64,000 nt of DNA from Tretioscincus oriximinensis (GCA_022410635.1 JAJVDF010000167.1:483237-547236), one strand, 5' to 3'. Shown: positions 44,966-55,805, numbered from the stretch's first letter. The notes: generated from the sequence alone by a model not told the origin. Translations and numbers: made by a program.

Positions 44966-44978
44966 AAGGACATGTTTC
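44961..44978. repeat. L1 target-site duplication, left copy
   Basis: TGTGAAAGGACATGTTTC matches TGTGGAAGGACATGTTTC at 45638-45655, 17 of 18 bases. The single difference turns a TGG codon into TGA in this copy. Confidence 0.93.
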
Positions 44979-45637
44979 TTTTCTTTCTTTTTTGTAAAGG
45001 TTTTTAATTTTCAACACAAATACAGAGAGAAAAATACATACAAAGAAAAACACAATATAACATAATATAACCTAACATAACACAACCCACCCCCTCCCAC
45101 CCCAGGAGACCATACAAAATTATCGCAAAACAACTACAATAAAAGTCTTTGATCATACAGCATAGCAATGGTGTGTGACAAAATAGTACTTCTGTTAAAG
45201 TTAACACCAAAGGCTATTAACTTTTGCCAGTTTCTTTCCCAATTTGACCCTGGTATCACACCGAAGTTCCGAAGTCGCCTTTCTCTTATAGCATCGAATA
45301 GAAGAAATTCGGACAGGTATTCGTACCACTGATTCAGTGACCATTTACTTCTGTCCTTCCATCCTCTGGCTATCGTTAATTGCCCTGCCCAAATTTATCT
45401 TTCCAAAATAAAATTATCGCTTGAATGTAATTGGGGGTTCTGACATCTATACATCATTAACGTTCTAACATTTTTGTTTAGGTTTACCCCTAAAATCTCT
45501 CTTAATTCACCAAAAACAGATTCCCACCAATTTTGAATGTAGGTGCAGTCGTGCCACATATGAAAGAAACTTCCTGTCTCTATGCAACCATGCCAGCAGG
45601 ACGGTGAAAGATTGCCCATGTGGGAGAGTTGGGATGG
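44979..45637 (-). mobile_element. 5'-truncated L1 LINE inserted in Ngaro pol
   Basis: Antisense to its host. The plus strand starts with a T-rich run (poly(A) tail of the L1) and continues to the truncated 5' end. The minus-strand frame at 45673-45395 includes HMGNLSPSCWHGCIETGSFF, HMWHDCTYIQNWWESVFGEL and GVNLNKNVRTLM. The CWxxC/HxWxxC-like Cys/His cluster followed by a W-rich segment is the C-terminal hallmark of L1 ORF2. After ILER a stop and frameshifts follow. About 0.66 kb, flanked by an 18-bp target duplication, the standard product of L1 target-primed insertion. Confidence 0.9.
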
Positions 45638-45655
45638 TGTGGAAGGACATGTTTC
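45638..45655. repeat. L1 target-site duplication, right copy
   Basis: TGTGGAAGGACATGTTTC; pairs with 44961-44978 and keeps the apparent original TGG. Confidence 0.93.
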
Positions 45656-45921
45656 GAAACAAACATATAACATTCTGGTGCAATAATGCTGGGGTGGTAA
45701 GGATTATCAACAAGCAATCCTCTAGGTCAGCTCGTGTCATGAGGATGGTGAGAGAATTTGTTTTGCTCTGTTTAATGTTTAATATTTTCTTTGTATCTCC
45801 ACATGTCCCTGGCCTGGATGATGTCATTGTGGATGCACTGTCCCGGCAGCAGTGGGAGCGGTTGCGGCAGGTGGCATCCAACGCTCGTCTGCAGCCGGAA
45901 CAATTTCCCCAGTGTCTTTGA
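45638..45921 (+). pseudogene. Ngaro-type RNase H, C-terminal part after the L1
   Basis: The frame resumes as VWKDMFRNKHITFWCNNAGVVRII in substance, then SPHVPGLDDVIVDALSRQQW. DIRS-type RNase H normally has an Asp in the CDN block; here it reads CNN, so one catalytic Asp seems lost. The end block VDALSR is kept. The frame stops at 45921 and overlaps the recombinase frame by about 70 bases, a common arrangement in these elements. Confidence 0.83.
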
Positions 45922-46810
45922 GACCTTGGGAGGAGTTGATTTCAAGTGGAGTGTGGGGATTGTTATCTGCTTCAACTCAATCCAGCTACAGTAGGGCCTT
46001 TGGGGCGTTTTTACAATTTGAATGGAATGTGGCAGACCCTTGTCGAGGTCTATTTGTGGCATGCACGGTGCTCCTGTACTTGGTGCAGCTGCGTGCATCA
46101 GGGGCCACCCCTAGGACCATTAGCCTGCATCTAGCTGCCCTGCATTTCTTTGCTCGTTGTTTGGGTTGCCCGGAAGCTTGTGCTTCATTTTTGGCTAGGC
46201 GAGCCCTGGCAGGTTGGGCCCGCTCCGATCCACCTCTCAGGGATAGCAGGCGCCCTATAACTCATCAAATTTTTGCTCAAATACTCATGCACCTGCCAGG
46301 GGTATGTTCATCCATTTATGAACAGGCTCTTTTCAGGGTAACATTTTCCTTATTGTTTTTTGGGGCGTTTCGCCCAGGGGATGTCGTTTCTAACACAAAA
46401 AGTAGTGGGGCTGCTACTGTATTAGTATCAGATGTGTCCTGGGATGCCAATAAATTGTATATATTTCTCAGAAAGTCCAAGACAGACTAGGTCAATGCAG
46501 GAGCAGTCATTCAGCTTAATGCTTCAAGCAGCCCAGGCTCCTGCCTGCTTAGGGATACCAGACATTTTGCAATGTGCCGCCTGAAGATTGCAGGCCCCTT
46601 TTTATTACATTGAGATGGTTCCTTTTTATCTCGATACCAGGCAGTTAGTGTGCTTAGATTGGTTTTGTCCTGTATGGACCTGCCGCCTGCAGAGTTTGGT
46701 CTGCACTCGTTTCGAATAGGAGCTGCTACCACCGAGGCCAGTTTCAATATTCCAGCAGGGGGCATTCAGGCCATTGGGCACTGGAGATCGAGGGTTTATC
46801 AATCTTACAT
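45852..46810 (+). pseudogene. Tyrosine recombinase of the Ngaro-type element
   Basis: The N-terminal core-binding part contains LLSASTQSSYSRAFGAFLQF, GATPRTISLHLAALHFFA and RRPITHQIFAQILMHLPG. The catalytic part has LLFFGAFRPGDVVS (Arg I) and LYIFLRKSKTD, then a TAG stop (46488) where a Gln codon is expected. It continues in the 46650 frame with FGLHSFRIGAATTEA (His-x-x-Arg at 46704-46715), IQAIGHWRSRVYQSYI (second His 46779; Tyr nucleophile 46797 or 46806). All catalytic landmarks survive apart from the stop and an intermediate frameshift. The enzyme would insert a circular cDNA by recombination, without target duplication. Confidence 0.88.
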
Positions 46811-46849
46811 CTGGCCAGAGCCCTCACAGTGTGTTTATTTTTCCCTTTT

Positions 46850-47411
46850 TTGCAGGTACTCCTCAGCGGGTTTGGCTTTTAGGACACAGCATCGTTATGC
46901 TGCAACGTCTTGCTGGTCTAGCTCCCTGCGGTTGCCACGTTCCCTTCACCTGGAATGGATAGGGCAGCGGGGAATGCGTTGGGCTAAATTGTGTCCTGTA
47001 ACCATTGAAGCAATTCATCACTTAGGAGTACCTGATGCGCTCGTACTGAAGCTGGGTGAGAATGACATCCCAGCTTGCAAACGAGCGGAACTTGTTTGTT
47101 TGATTTTACACGATCTTGAAATTTTANTGCAATTATTCCTTAATCTTAAATTGCTTTGGTCCACTTTATTAACTCACCTTAATTGGAGAGGAGCTCGCAA
47201 TGTGTGGGCAGTCGAAAGAGTTCGATGCCGGGTGAATGCCGAGGTTGCTCATTGGGTACTAGAGCAGAGTGGTATAGTTATTGAACACAGTTTATTACAC
47301 ATGAGAGCTGTGCAAATGTTCCATTCAGATGGTGTGCATCTATCTGATAAGGGCAATGAGGCTTGGGTAAAGCAAGTTCAGAAGGCTCTAATGCAGTGGG
47401 CGATGGGCTAG
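46850..47411 (+). pseudogene. SGNH/GDSL-type hydrolase of the Ngaro-type element
   Basis: Block I lies in the frame from 46774: RVWLLGHSIVMLQR, with the Ser of GHS (family norm GDS). A frameshift near 46930 leads to WIGQRGMRWAKL, VLKLGENDIPACKRAELVCL (block III GxND) and FHSDGVHLSDKGNEAW (block V DxxH), ending WAMG at 47411. Ser, Gly, Asn and His of the SGNH set are all present. A hydrolase downstream of the recombinase is known from Ngaro elements; its role in the cycle is unclear. Substrate unknown. Confidence 0.78.
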
Positions 47412-47970
47412 GATGGGCCGGAATGGGTCAGGAGTGTGTGGCGGGAGCAGCCATTTGCTGCTCTTGTGGCAGTAGCACATCTTGGCTGGCCTGATGGGAT
47501 AGTTTTAACTGTTGGGCAGATTTCCCTTAACTATCTCAGAAATTTGGTGAGGGCCCCTTTAAAGGGGTTCAGAGTCACATGGCTTGCCTACGGCAAGGAA
47601 GGAAGCCAAATGTGATCCTGAATTAGGGAGGGGGTGCTTCAATGTAGGCTGCCGTTTTGAGAGCCCCGAAAAAACCTCCATGATCCTCATTTGGTCCGCC
47701 TCAAGCATGGGCTGGGCGGAGCTCACGGAGGTGCCAACTGGTGACTGCCTCAAGCAAGGGCTGGGCAGAGTTGGCTGTGAGCAAGTTGGGTGTTACCCGT
47801 CTGGTGCCAGGAGGGCCAGGGGGGCTTGTGGGAAGAGAGCAGCGGATGTGGGCATTCCAAAGGGTGAATGGCGTTAGTCCCTGGAGCACCCCAATGCGGG
47901 GCTGTGCCAGACTGTCAGCCAGATGCACTTCCTTACACACCTACCTCATGCTATGGCCTTTTACATGGCA
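47412..47970 (+). other. GC-rich 3' region of the plus Ngaro
   Basis: Non-coding in appearance. Contains a short direct repeat, GCCTCAAGCATGGGCTGGGC / GCCTCAAGCAAGGGCTGGGC, at about 47698 and 47747, which could be part of split terminal repeats. It ends where a SINE starts at 47971. Confidence 0.55.
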
Positions 47971-48163
47971 GGCACGGAGAGCTCAGTTGCTAAGGAATCC
48001 ATCTCTCATCTGGGAGATGGGGTTTCGAAGCCCTGTGTTGGACATGGGGAGGGGTGAGCACCTTCCACTAGCCTGTAGCTCTAGCCAACCCAGCTATTCA
48101 AAAGCAAGAATTGCAAGAAATTGCAACTGAATGCAAGTAAATACATGGGAACCACCAGAGACT
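47971..48163 (+). mobile_element. tRNA-derived SINE, plus strand, 3'-truncated
   Basis: Head GGCACGGAGAGCTCAGTTGC (A box) and GGGTTTCGAAGCCC (B box), body to GGGAACCACCAGAGAC, then unrelated sequence. The conserved 3' block and the (TTC)n tail are absent. Confidence 0.85.
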
Positions 48164-48164
48164 A

Positions 48165-48670
48165 TATATGGTCTCACGGTGCATGTTTTGCCCTAGCCCA
48201 CCAACAATACTAGTAATAACTATATTATTTCTCCCCTATTTTCCAACTTTTGCTTATGAATGGAAATGTACATAAACAAATTACATCCAGAATTTAGGTA
48301 CTGTTAAATCCTGCTTTACGAGTTCATGCCTTCTGAGTTAACATCTTCAAAAACAGCCTGTTTTAGGTGGTTATTCTAAAGCTGAGTGTTCCAAAAAGAT
48401 ACCACTTCTATTGCCTCTTGCTTTATAAATCTCCATTTTGCAAGCAAAAATTTGGTCCCAATTAGTTTCTAAAGTCAGGAACTACCTGTACTTTTTAGTT
48501 AACAGGAAAAAACAAATCAAGGAGGCAGGGATCCACATCAGATACTACGTTTTCAAAATAATATAGGAAAATTATACAGTATATATTTTCTTGTACAAAT
48601 ACATGAACACATCTACAAATAAATTGGTTCTAAAGGTTTTAACTTTGGATAGTTCTTTGTCATTATATCA
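48165..48670. other. AT-rich stretch without recognised genes
   Basis: Nothing recognised. Confidence 0.55.
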
Positions 48671-48675
48671 TTAGG

Positions 48676-48845
48676 ATCTATCCCCACTGAGCCTTATTAA
48701 CCTTCGAATAAGGAGCCTGCCATCCACATGCTAGTGTAAACAATGGTAGGCCCCAAATGGGGCCTACCACAGTCTATACTGACATATGGATAGCCTATCT
48801 TTGTTCTGAAATATAATCCAGAATAAGGCTCCTTAGAGAGACTAT
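48676..48845. mobile_element. Palindromic MITE, unclassified family
   Basis: GAGCCTTATT ... CCTGCCATCCACATGCTAGT ... CAATGGTAGGCCCC at the left is mirrored imperfectly by GGGGCCTACCACAGTCTATA ... CATATGGATAGCCTATC ... AGAATAAGGCTCC at the right. Total about 170 bp, hairpin-forming, with no coding capacity. Related to 22127-22231, with half copies at 8690 and possibly 17797 and 34828. Confidence 0.7.
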
Positions 48846-50635
48846 TCTCTTATCTCATTCTTTGCACCTTTAGCAACCAAACCTCAAAGAACCATGTTCT
48901 TGACACATAGAAAAAATAAAATCTTAATTTCCCATTTTCATAAACCATGCTGCAGCCTCATAAGTGCCAATTTCAACAATCTTGTTCCACCTTCATCTGA
49001 GTTTGAGGTCAATAAAGCCGGCCTATCATAATACGTTTCAGTATATATAGAAAATAACTTTCTGTTGTTGCGGTAAATGCAACAACATTCACAAATTCAT
49101 TAGGAAAGTAGTTATTCCTGGAAATGATAGCTATTCCAGTAACTTGTTGCCACTGATGTTTTTAACCATATTTTCCTTTTATGCTATCATTACAGGAAAA
49201 ATGTAAATAATAATTACAGGCACGGCCTGGATCAGTTTATATCTCTGCTACTTGAGCTGGTCATTTCAGCTATGCTTTTAAGTTTTGGGCCTGTGCCTAA
49301 CATCTCTAATCACTACAAACAATTCTATTTCTCATGATTTGACATTCACACATCATCTGACCATGCTGTAGCCTATTTAGTAAAATATATTTAAAAGGAA
49401 CACACAAGAGACAAGAAATGGTATAAGAATAAAGGAAAGGACATATTAAGATGGGATTAATTATTCATTCTCTTGTGCGGTGAATCCCCCTCCCCCACAT
49501 CATCTTTACTTAGATTACTGTCATTATTTTTAGAAAGGATAGAAATAGGACATTAGTACAGTCCCAGCTGCAGTATGCATCAGTCTGTAAAATACACTCA
49601 TGCTTTATTTCAGGATATAGCAGATTAGTGTCATCAGGGAAGGCAGAGGACTAAATAAGAACATCCATAGTTCTACATAGCAGGTATACACTGCAGCAAT
49701 ATTCAGCATTTCAATGGCAAGTTAGGGATAGATTATGCTTCCATAAATGCTGCTGTACCAGAATATGTATTATATAGAATCCCCACGTGGTACAATTAAC
49801 TATCGTTATCATATCCACATAATGAGCACAATTTGCTCATTCCACTCTTGGTCCTTCTCTTTACATCTTCAACTATTAATTCATCAACTCCCAAGGCTTC
49901 TATTGACTGAAATGTTTTGGATCTCTCTACACTCTCATCTGGCAAACTGAGTTTCAATTGATGGATTAGCAATGGTTGTACAAGTTGCAGTACTGACACA
50001 AAGTAAAAACACATTATTATTATTCCTGCTCTTCCTTGAAACTTACTTATAAACTATAATCAATACCAATGTTTTGAAGGTGCCTCCAGACACTTCTCCA
50101 ACTGCTATCTCACAGATATTGGTAGAGCTGTCTTTAAGGAACAGAAATCTGTTGAACTTCTTCCAGTGTGATTTTAACAGTAATCCCTACTGACACTACT
50201 AAATATTGTTTGGCACCATGTGGACTGCGCTGCAGGCAATGTCAATAGCCCCCAAGGGACAACTTATTCATTGTTGGATCCTAGTCAGAATATGGTGCCG
50301 TGGAGGCTGTTCCAAGTAGTTTCCCAAGTATTTCTCAGAATAAAGTGCTTCTGCATCACACCAAAGAAAACAAANGACACTAGCCACTATGAGACTGATT
50401 CCTCAATCTAAGTCAAAACAGATCACACACAGCACACATGTGATAATACTTTTAAATATTGTAAAATATGTAAAATATGAACATTATTGATGATCTGTCA
50501 TCACTTCAGGTCATAGGGAAGTTCCAAGGGGTAATTTGCATAATTCCAGTCCATGCTGGGAAGAAGCTGAAAACTCACCGCAGGGAACACGAATGTTGGG
50601 TTTAGGCTGCTAAACGAATTCAAACACACTGAGCA
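48846..50635. other. AT-rich stretch without recognised genes
   Basis: No gene, tail or terminal repeat recognised. Confidence 0.55.
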
Positions 50636-50962
50636 GGCATGAATGGCTCAGTCGCTAAGGAAATGGTCTCTCATCTGGAAGATCAGGTTTTGAAGCCTCA
50701 TGTCGGTTGTGGGGAGGGGTGAGCACCTTCCACCATCCTGTAGCTCTAGCCAACCCAGCTATTCAAAAGCATGAATTGCAAGAAATTGCAAGTAATTGCA
50801 ACTGACTGCAAGTAGATACATGAGAACCACCACAGCCTGGTGGGAAGATAGAATGTCAGCCCTCGGGCAAAATAGCCTTGTAAGCCGCTTTGAGTCCCTT
50901 TGAAAGGTGAGAAAAGTGAGGTATAAGAACCCAGTTCTTCTCCTCTTTCTCCTTCTCCTTCA
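50636..50962 (+). mobile_element. tRNA-derived SINE, full length, plus strand
   Basis: A box in GAATGGCTCAGTCGCTAAGG, B box GGTTTTGAAGCC, a body with an internal AAATTGCAAGTAATTGCAAC expansion, 3' block CGCTTTGAGTCCCTTTGAAA then GAGAAAAGTGAGGTATAAG and an imperfect (TTC)n tail. Confidence 0.88.
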
Positions 50963-51470
50963 AAATCCCAAATATAAACCAATAGAATTGAAGATTGTTA
51001 GTTTTACTAAAGGGATACACCACTCCAGGGGGCAATTTGCATACTTCCAATGCATGTTGGGAAGAGGCTGAAAAGTGGTTAATAATCAGAGAGGCTTAAA
51101 GTTAAATAACTTTTAACTCAACAGTGAACTATAATAAGCAAAAGTTCTCTACTGAGACCATTCCTTTTTTTACATATATCTTTTATTATAAATAGGGTAA
51201 ATAGTCTATGATGAGACATATTTGCATAACTATAAAATGGGTCTGTGAAGAGTTCTTATTCACATTTGTTGCCTGGTCATCAAAATAACATAAACTGTTC
51301 ACTGTTACGAAATATAAAATGATATGCATTAAACTCTTTTTCCAAAATAAACCCAAAATCCTCCATCTATATACTGGCATCTGCGGTGGAAGTGGTGATC
51401 CTGAAAGTAGCCTCAGAAGTGAGCTATTTCTAGGATCTAGCAAAATAGCATCAGGCTCTATGGGCACCCA
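50963..51470. other. AT-rich stretch without recognised genes
   Basis: The 101-codon minus-strand frame at 51491-51186 has no recognised motif. Confidence 0.5.
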
Positions 51471-51471
51471 T

Positions 51472-51695
51472 AAGGACATAAGAAGAGTCATGCTAGATTA
51501 TGCCAGAGTCCATCTAGTCCAGCATTCTGTCTCATACAGAGGCTCTACCGGATGCACCTGGGCAGTCTGAACAGAAGAAAGCAAAATGTGCACCTGTTCA
51601 TGACTCCCTGCAAATAGTATTTCGGGAGTACTGCCTGTTGTTCCAGGAGAAAACATGCAGACATCCATCCTAGTACCCATTGGTGTCCATAATAA
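51472..51695 (-). mobile_element. CR1 LINE 3' UTR fragment (TTATGTTC family)
   Basis: On the minus strand it ends ACTCTTCTTATGTCCTTATG, preceded by GAGACAGAATGCTGGACTAG and the UTR shared with the 3.0-, 12.6-, 19.6- and 25.5-kb copies. Confidence 0.85.
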
Positions 51696-51699
51696 TAGC

Positions 51700-53615
51700 C
51701 AGCATTGCCTATCCACATGGTGATATCTAGAGAGGACTGAAAACTGGGTATGCAAAATAAATCACTTAAAAGTGGTCAGATATCATCAATAACATTTCAC
51801 TAACAATAGCTGCATTCTCAGAAGGGTGAAATAAGTGGTTTTGAGAACTGCAAAGAGAATTCAATTCCCTCAACTGATTTTTTCCATTTTCAGCCCATTT
51901 CATCAACTGCACAAGATTCACATTGACTTCTGGCATTAACGGCCACATTGGTTGGGTAATCTGTTTTTGGAGTGTCATCTTCCCAGGCAAATGCATAATT
52001 ACAAAAGTAAATACAGATATACAGATATTTAGTTTTGTGCAAAATCGGAATCCAATCCCCCCNAAAAAACTGCTGTAAGAACACAGACATTGTCACTCAA
52101 AACATCTATTTCCTTGGATCCTAAGCCTAATTGCTAATACAGATTCCAAGTACTGTAGTGAAATCTGGGCTGGCACATTGAAAGCTGGGTTCCTAACTTG
52201 AGGGTGATTTCAGTATATCTCTTCTGCTTTCCAGCGAAAAACAGGTTCAGCAAGATCTTTCTTCAGAGATGACAAACATCCTGTCGTAAGCAGAAATGTG
52301 TAGAAACATACTCAAAGGAAGGACTCAGCAGCACATGTACATAGACAAGCACATGTACAAGAAATCTGGACTCTTCTCATACTTGTATTATAATTGCCAA
52401 GGATTTTTTAGCCCTAGCATGCATCACTCCAGGCTTGTTCACATTGAATAATATCTATCATTTTGATGCCCGTCCCTCAATACGTAGCAATCCATGAGAC
52501 CACTGCAGTATATTTTTATCTTTATTATTCCCTACATTATCAAACTTGTCTATTCCACTGATTGGTAAACCTATAAAAATTGCTGTATCTCTTCTTTATT
52601 CATAAGAGTATCTGCCCTTTCATTCAGTCATTACCGAGACAACTTTGGCTACCAAATNGGCTACCCTTGCACAAGGCTTTCATCTCTAAATTTTTGATAT
52701 AGTTATATACTTTTCCAATGCAATCCAATGAGTGAGCACCAACATTAAACAAACAAACAAACCAGAATTAAGTGATCTGATCTATGGTTTTATCAATTCA
52801 AAATGCCCATGGTAATTATCCTTTTATAATGCACAAGACAAAATTAGTAGGGTTCTTAAATCAGATGTAGTCAAAATCTAAAGTTCTTTAACTTGTCACA
52901 CCATAGTACAGTTCCAGCTATAATATACAATTCAGATGAGCTCTCACACTATTCGTTAGCTAAAGCCAAACACAGATAAGATCACTTTTACTTGAACTCT
53001 CATGCTGAGGGCAGAATGAATGGTAGGTATAAAGTGTAAATCTGAAGGCTTCGCTGCCTGCTTGGATTTACTTGTGATATGATGCAAATATATGGACTGC
53101 TGTAGTGAAAGACACATTTCTCTAGAAACTGTTTCTTGAATTGAGGATAATCACAGTTGGGACTGCTTATCTTGTGACACCACAGAGCCGTTATAGTAAT
53201 TAAACTTTTTATAATAATGTCTCTTGACAACTTAAACATCAGTGTAGTTATCACTGATATGTTAGAGTTGTCCAGACATTTCATCAGGTAAGGAGTATAG
53301 CTGTCTAGGAAATGCTTATTAGAGTGCTCCAAATGTCAGATGCAACACAGTGTGGCAGTGTGAGATACGTTTGCTTACTGTTTCAGCCATGTGCTGTTCC
53401 AGGTGACTCCTGGAAACATTTGGGATTGTCTTCCTGTTAAGCCAAAAATAGTACTTTTATTACCTTCCCTTTTACATCATAAAATCCAACATCTTTGTCA
53501 AGTGAATTTTAAGTTTGGTGTGTTCCTGAATCTTTTCCTCCTTCAGCTTGTGCCAAAATTCTCCCTAGTGCTAAACAAATATGTTCCTTTTATTTGTATC
53601 TCTTATTCTATCAAT
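51700..53615. other. AT-rich stretch without recognised genes
   Basis: Nothing recognised except a short (AAAC)n at about 52747-52762. Confidence 0.55.
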
Positions 53616-53618
53616 ATT

Positions 53619-53931
53619 AGAAGAAGAAGAAGAAGAAGAAGAAGAACTGGGTTCTTATACCCTGCTTTTCTCACCCTTCAAAGGGACTCAAAGTGGCTTA
53701 CAAGGGTATTTTTGCCCAAAGGCTGACATTCTATCTTCCCCACCAGTCTCTGATGGTTCCCATGTATCTACTTGCAGTCAGTTGCAATTTCTTGCAATTC
53801 ATGCTTTCGAATTGCTGGGTTGGCTAGAGCAACAAGCTAGTGGAAGCTGCTCACCCCTGCTCACACAGGGCTTCGAAACCCGATCTCCCAGATGAGAGAC
53901 CGTTTCCGTAGTGACTGAGCTATCCATGCCT
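53619..53931 (-). mobile_element. tRNA-derived SINE, full length, minus strand
   Basis: Plus-strand order: (AAG)n, CTGGGTTCTTATACCCTGCT, the CTTTCAAAGGGACTCAAAG-type block, GTTGCAATTTCTTGCAATTC, GGGCTTCGAAACCCGATCTC (B box complement) and TGACTGAGCTATCCATGCC (A box complement). Confidence 0.88.
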
Positions 53932-54000
53932 ATTAATAGTATTTCATTTTACCAAATATATTTAACTTCAAGGTGGTTTTATGACACACATTTTTAATTC

Positions 54001-54088
54001 AGCAAAGAGGCTAGTAACTCTTAGAGACGAACAGTAGAAATGTAGGTGGCATAAGCTTTCATAGACATGTCTACTTCTTCAAATGCTG
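54001..54088 (-). mobile_element. Penelope-like fragment, diverged
   Basis: AGCAAAGAGGCTAGTAACTC, then GGTGGCATAAGCTTTCATAG and ACATGTCTACTTCTTCAAAT matches the 11.1- and 13.7-kb copies with scattered substitutions. On the minus strand the stem GTAGA...TCTAT before GAAAGC is kept as a G-U variant. Confidence 0.65.
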
Positions 54089-54480
54089 AGGGACTAATTT
54101 TTAATTCATTTTCACTCCCAAATAACTGGACAGAACCAGGAAAAACCAGGATTCTGGTCCAATCCAGGTTTTCAGGACCAAAGATGGGTAAAAGTACATA
54201 TCAGAACAACATGTCAGTTTTCTAGAGTTTCCAAATTGCACATGTACCACTCAAGGTTTTCTTGAAACTGAAAAGATCTTCAAAACAAAAGCAACATTCA
54301 TATGAAATCATTCCAGTGTATACTTGGATCTACGGAATGCAGTGGACATGCAGTTGTTCCACATGGTCCACTCTCTGAAAACAAACAAACAAACATGCAA
54401 TAGATTTTCTAGGTCTGGTTCTTCCCTAGTTACTGCCTTCAAAGATCCTCTGGAAAGTTTCCCAGACTTTAATGTTTCAT
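54089..54480. other. AT-rich stretch without recognised genes
   Basis: Nothing recognised. Confidence 0.5.
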
Positions 54481-54482
54481 AT

Positions 54483-55805
54483 AATCATAGAGTAATAGAG
54501 TTGGAAAGGACCTCCAGTGTCATGCAGAATCAATGCAGGTTTCATTAAACCATCCCAGACAGATGGCTGTCTAGCCTCTATTTTAAGACTTCCAGCGAAG
54601 GTGAACTCACCATCTCCTGTGGCAAACTGTTTCACTGGTTTATCACCCTTACTGTTAGAACTTTCTGATATCTAATCTAAATCTACTCCCCCATTGTTTC
54701 ATCCCATTGTTTCTAGTCCTTCTATGCACCAATGAGAACAATGCTGATCCCCCGGCTCTGTGTCAGCCCTTGAAATACTTGAAGTCTGCTATCAGGTCTC
54801 TTTTCTGTTTTCTCTTGCAGATCAAACATCTTTAGAACCTTGTAACTCTCTTTTGAACCTACTTCAGTTAATCAATTTCCTTTTTAAATTGTCCTCCCCC
54901 CCCCCCCCAAACTGAACACAGTATTCCTAGTGTAATCTGACCAAAGTATTGTAGAGAAGAATAAGGACTTCACATGATCGAGATTCTATACTCCTCTTAA
55001 TACACCCCAAGATTGTGTTTGTCTTTTTTGCAGCTGCTTCACACTCAAGTTTGGTCTGTGATCTACCAATACACCCAGGTCCTTTTCACTTGTGCTGCTT
55101 CTCATACATATTCCTTCCATTCTACATATGCTGTTTTCATTTTTCTTTCCCAATTGTAGAATCTTGTATTTATCTCTATTCAATGCTATTCTTAGTTTCA
55201 GCCCATTGTTCCAGTTTATCTAGATCTTTTTTAATCCATTCTCTATCTTGTTTAGTATTAGCAACCCTTCCTAGCTTTGTGTCATTGGCAAATTTGATAA
55301 GTTTTTCTTCAATTCCCTCATCTAGGTCATTTATAAATATGTTAAACATCACTGGGCCCAGACTTTGACAGACCCTTGTGGTACCCCAATTGAAACATTC
55401 TTCCAATTGGATGTGCAACCATTTATTACCACTCTTTGAGTATGATCATTAAGCCAGTTTTGAATCCATNTAACAGCTGTTTTGTCAATCCCATACTTGA
55501 CCATTTTTTCAATAAGGATAGAATGAGATACTTTGTCAAATCAAAGATACACCAAGTCTACTGCATTTCCCTGATCAACCCATTCAGTGATTCTATCATA
55601 GAAAAAATTAGATTAGTCTGGCATGACTTGTTTGGTACAAATCTTTCTTTGTTCTGGTTAATTACTGCATTCCTATTCAAGTGCTGACATATATGCTGCT
55701 TTATAACTTGTTCAAGGACCTTCCATGCTCCAACTTCCCCCACCTTTTGAAGATAGGGACAACATTTGCCCTTCTCCATTCTACTGGGACTTCTATTGTT
55801 GTCCT
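54483..55805 (-). mobile_element. CR1 LINE (ATTCTATG family), minus strand
   Basis: The 3' end is at 54483 (CTATTACTCTATGATTATAT on the sense side). ORF2 follows upward to about 55805, where VEWRRANVVPIFKRWGKLE marks the truncated 5' part. Several frameshifts and a C-run expansion at 54896-54909 show advanced decay. Confidence 0.87.
55176..55779 (-). pseudogene. CR1 RT pseudogene with mutated catalytic motif
   Basis: From the right: EQVIKQHICQHLNRNAVINQ, then a damaged palm, then [39 protein letters not shown] and LDKLEQWAETKN. The active-site FADD reads FAND, so a catalytic Asp is replaced by Asn. The segment between EEKL and NRDKYKIL, missing from the 21.15-kb CR1, is complete here. Confidence 0.85.

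Larger units (their letters stand above)
41255..47970 (+). mobile_element. Ngaro-type tyrosine-recombinase retrotransposon, plus strand
   Basis: Order: CpG-rich 5' end (41255-41490), tandem-repeat leader, gag (42527-43618), pol with RT and RNase H (43680-45921, interrupted by an L1), tyrosine recombinase (45852-46810) and SGNH hydrolase (46850-47411). A GC-rich 3' region follows, up to a SINE at 47971. Overlapping ORFs, a tyrosine recombinase in place of an integrase, and the terminal hydrolase fit the Ngaro group of DIRS-like elements. I could not align split direct repeats (A1, B1, A2, B2) by eye. Every gene carries a stop or frameshift. Confidence 0.85.

Noticed and set aside
41255..47970. 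Split direct repeats expected for Ngaro (A1, B1, A2, B2)
   Set aside because: Only a 20-base direct repeat near 47.7 kb was seen; no convincing match to the 5' end could be aligned by eye.
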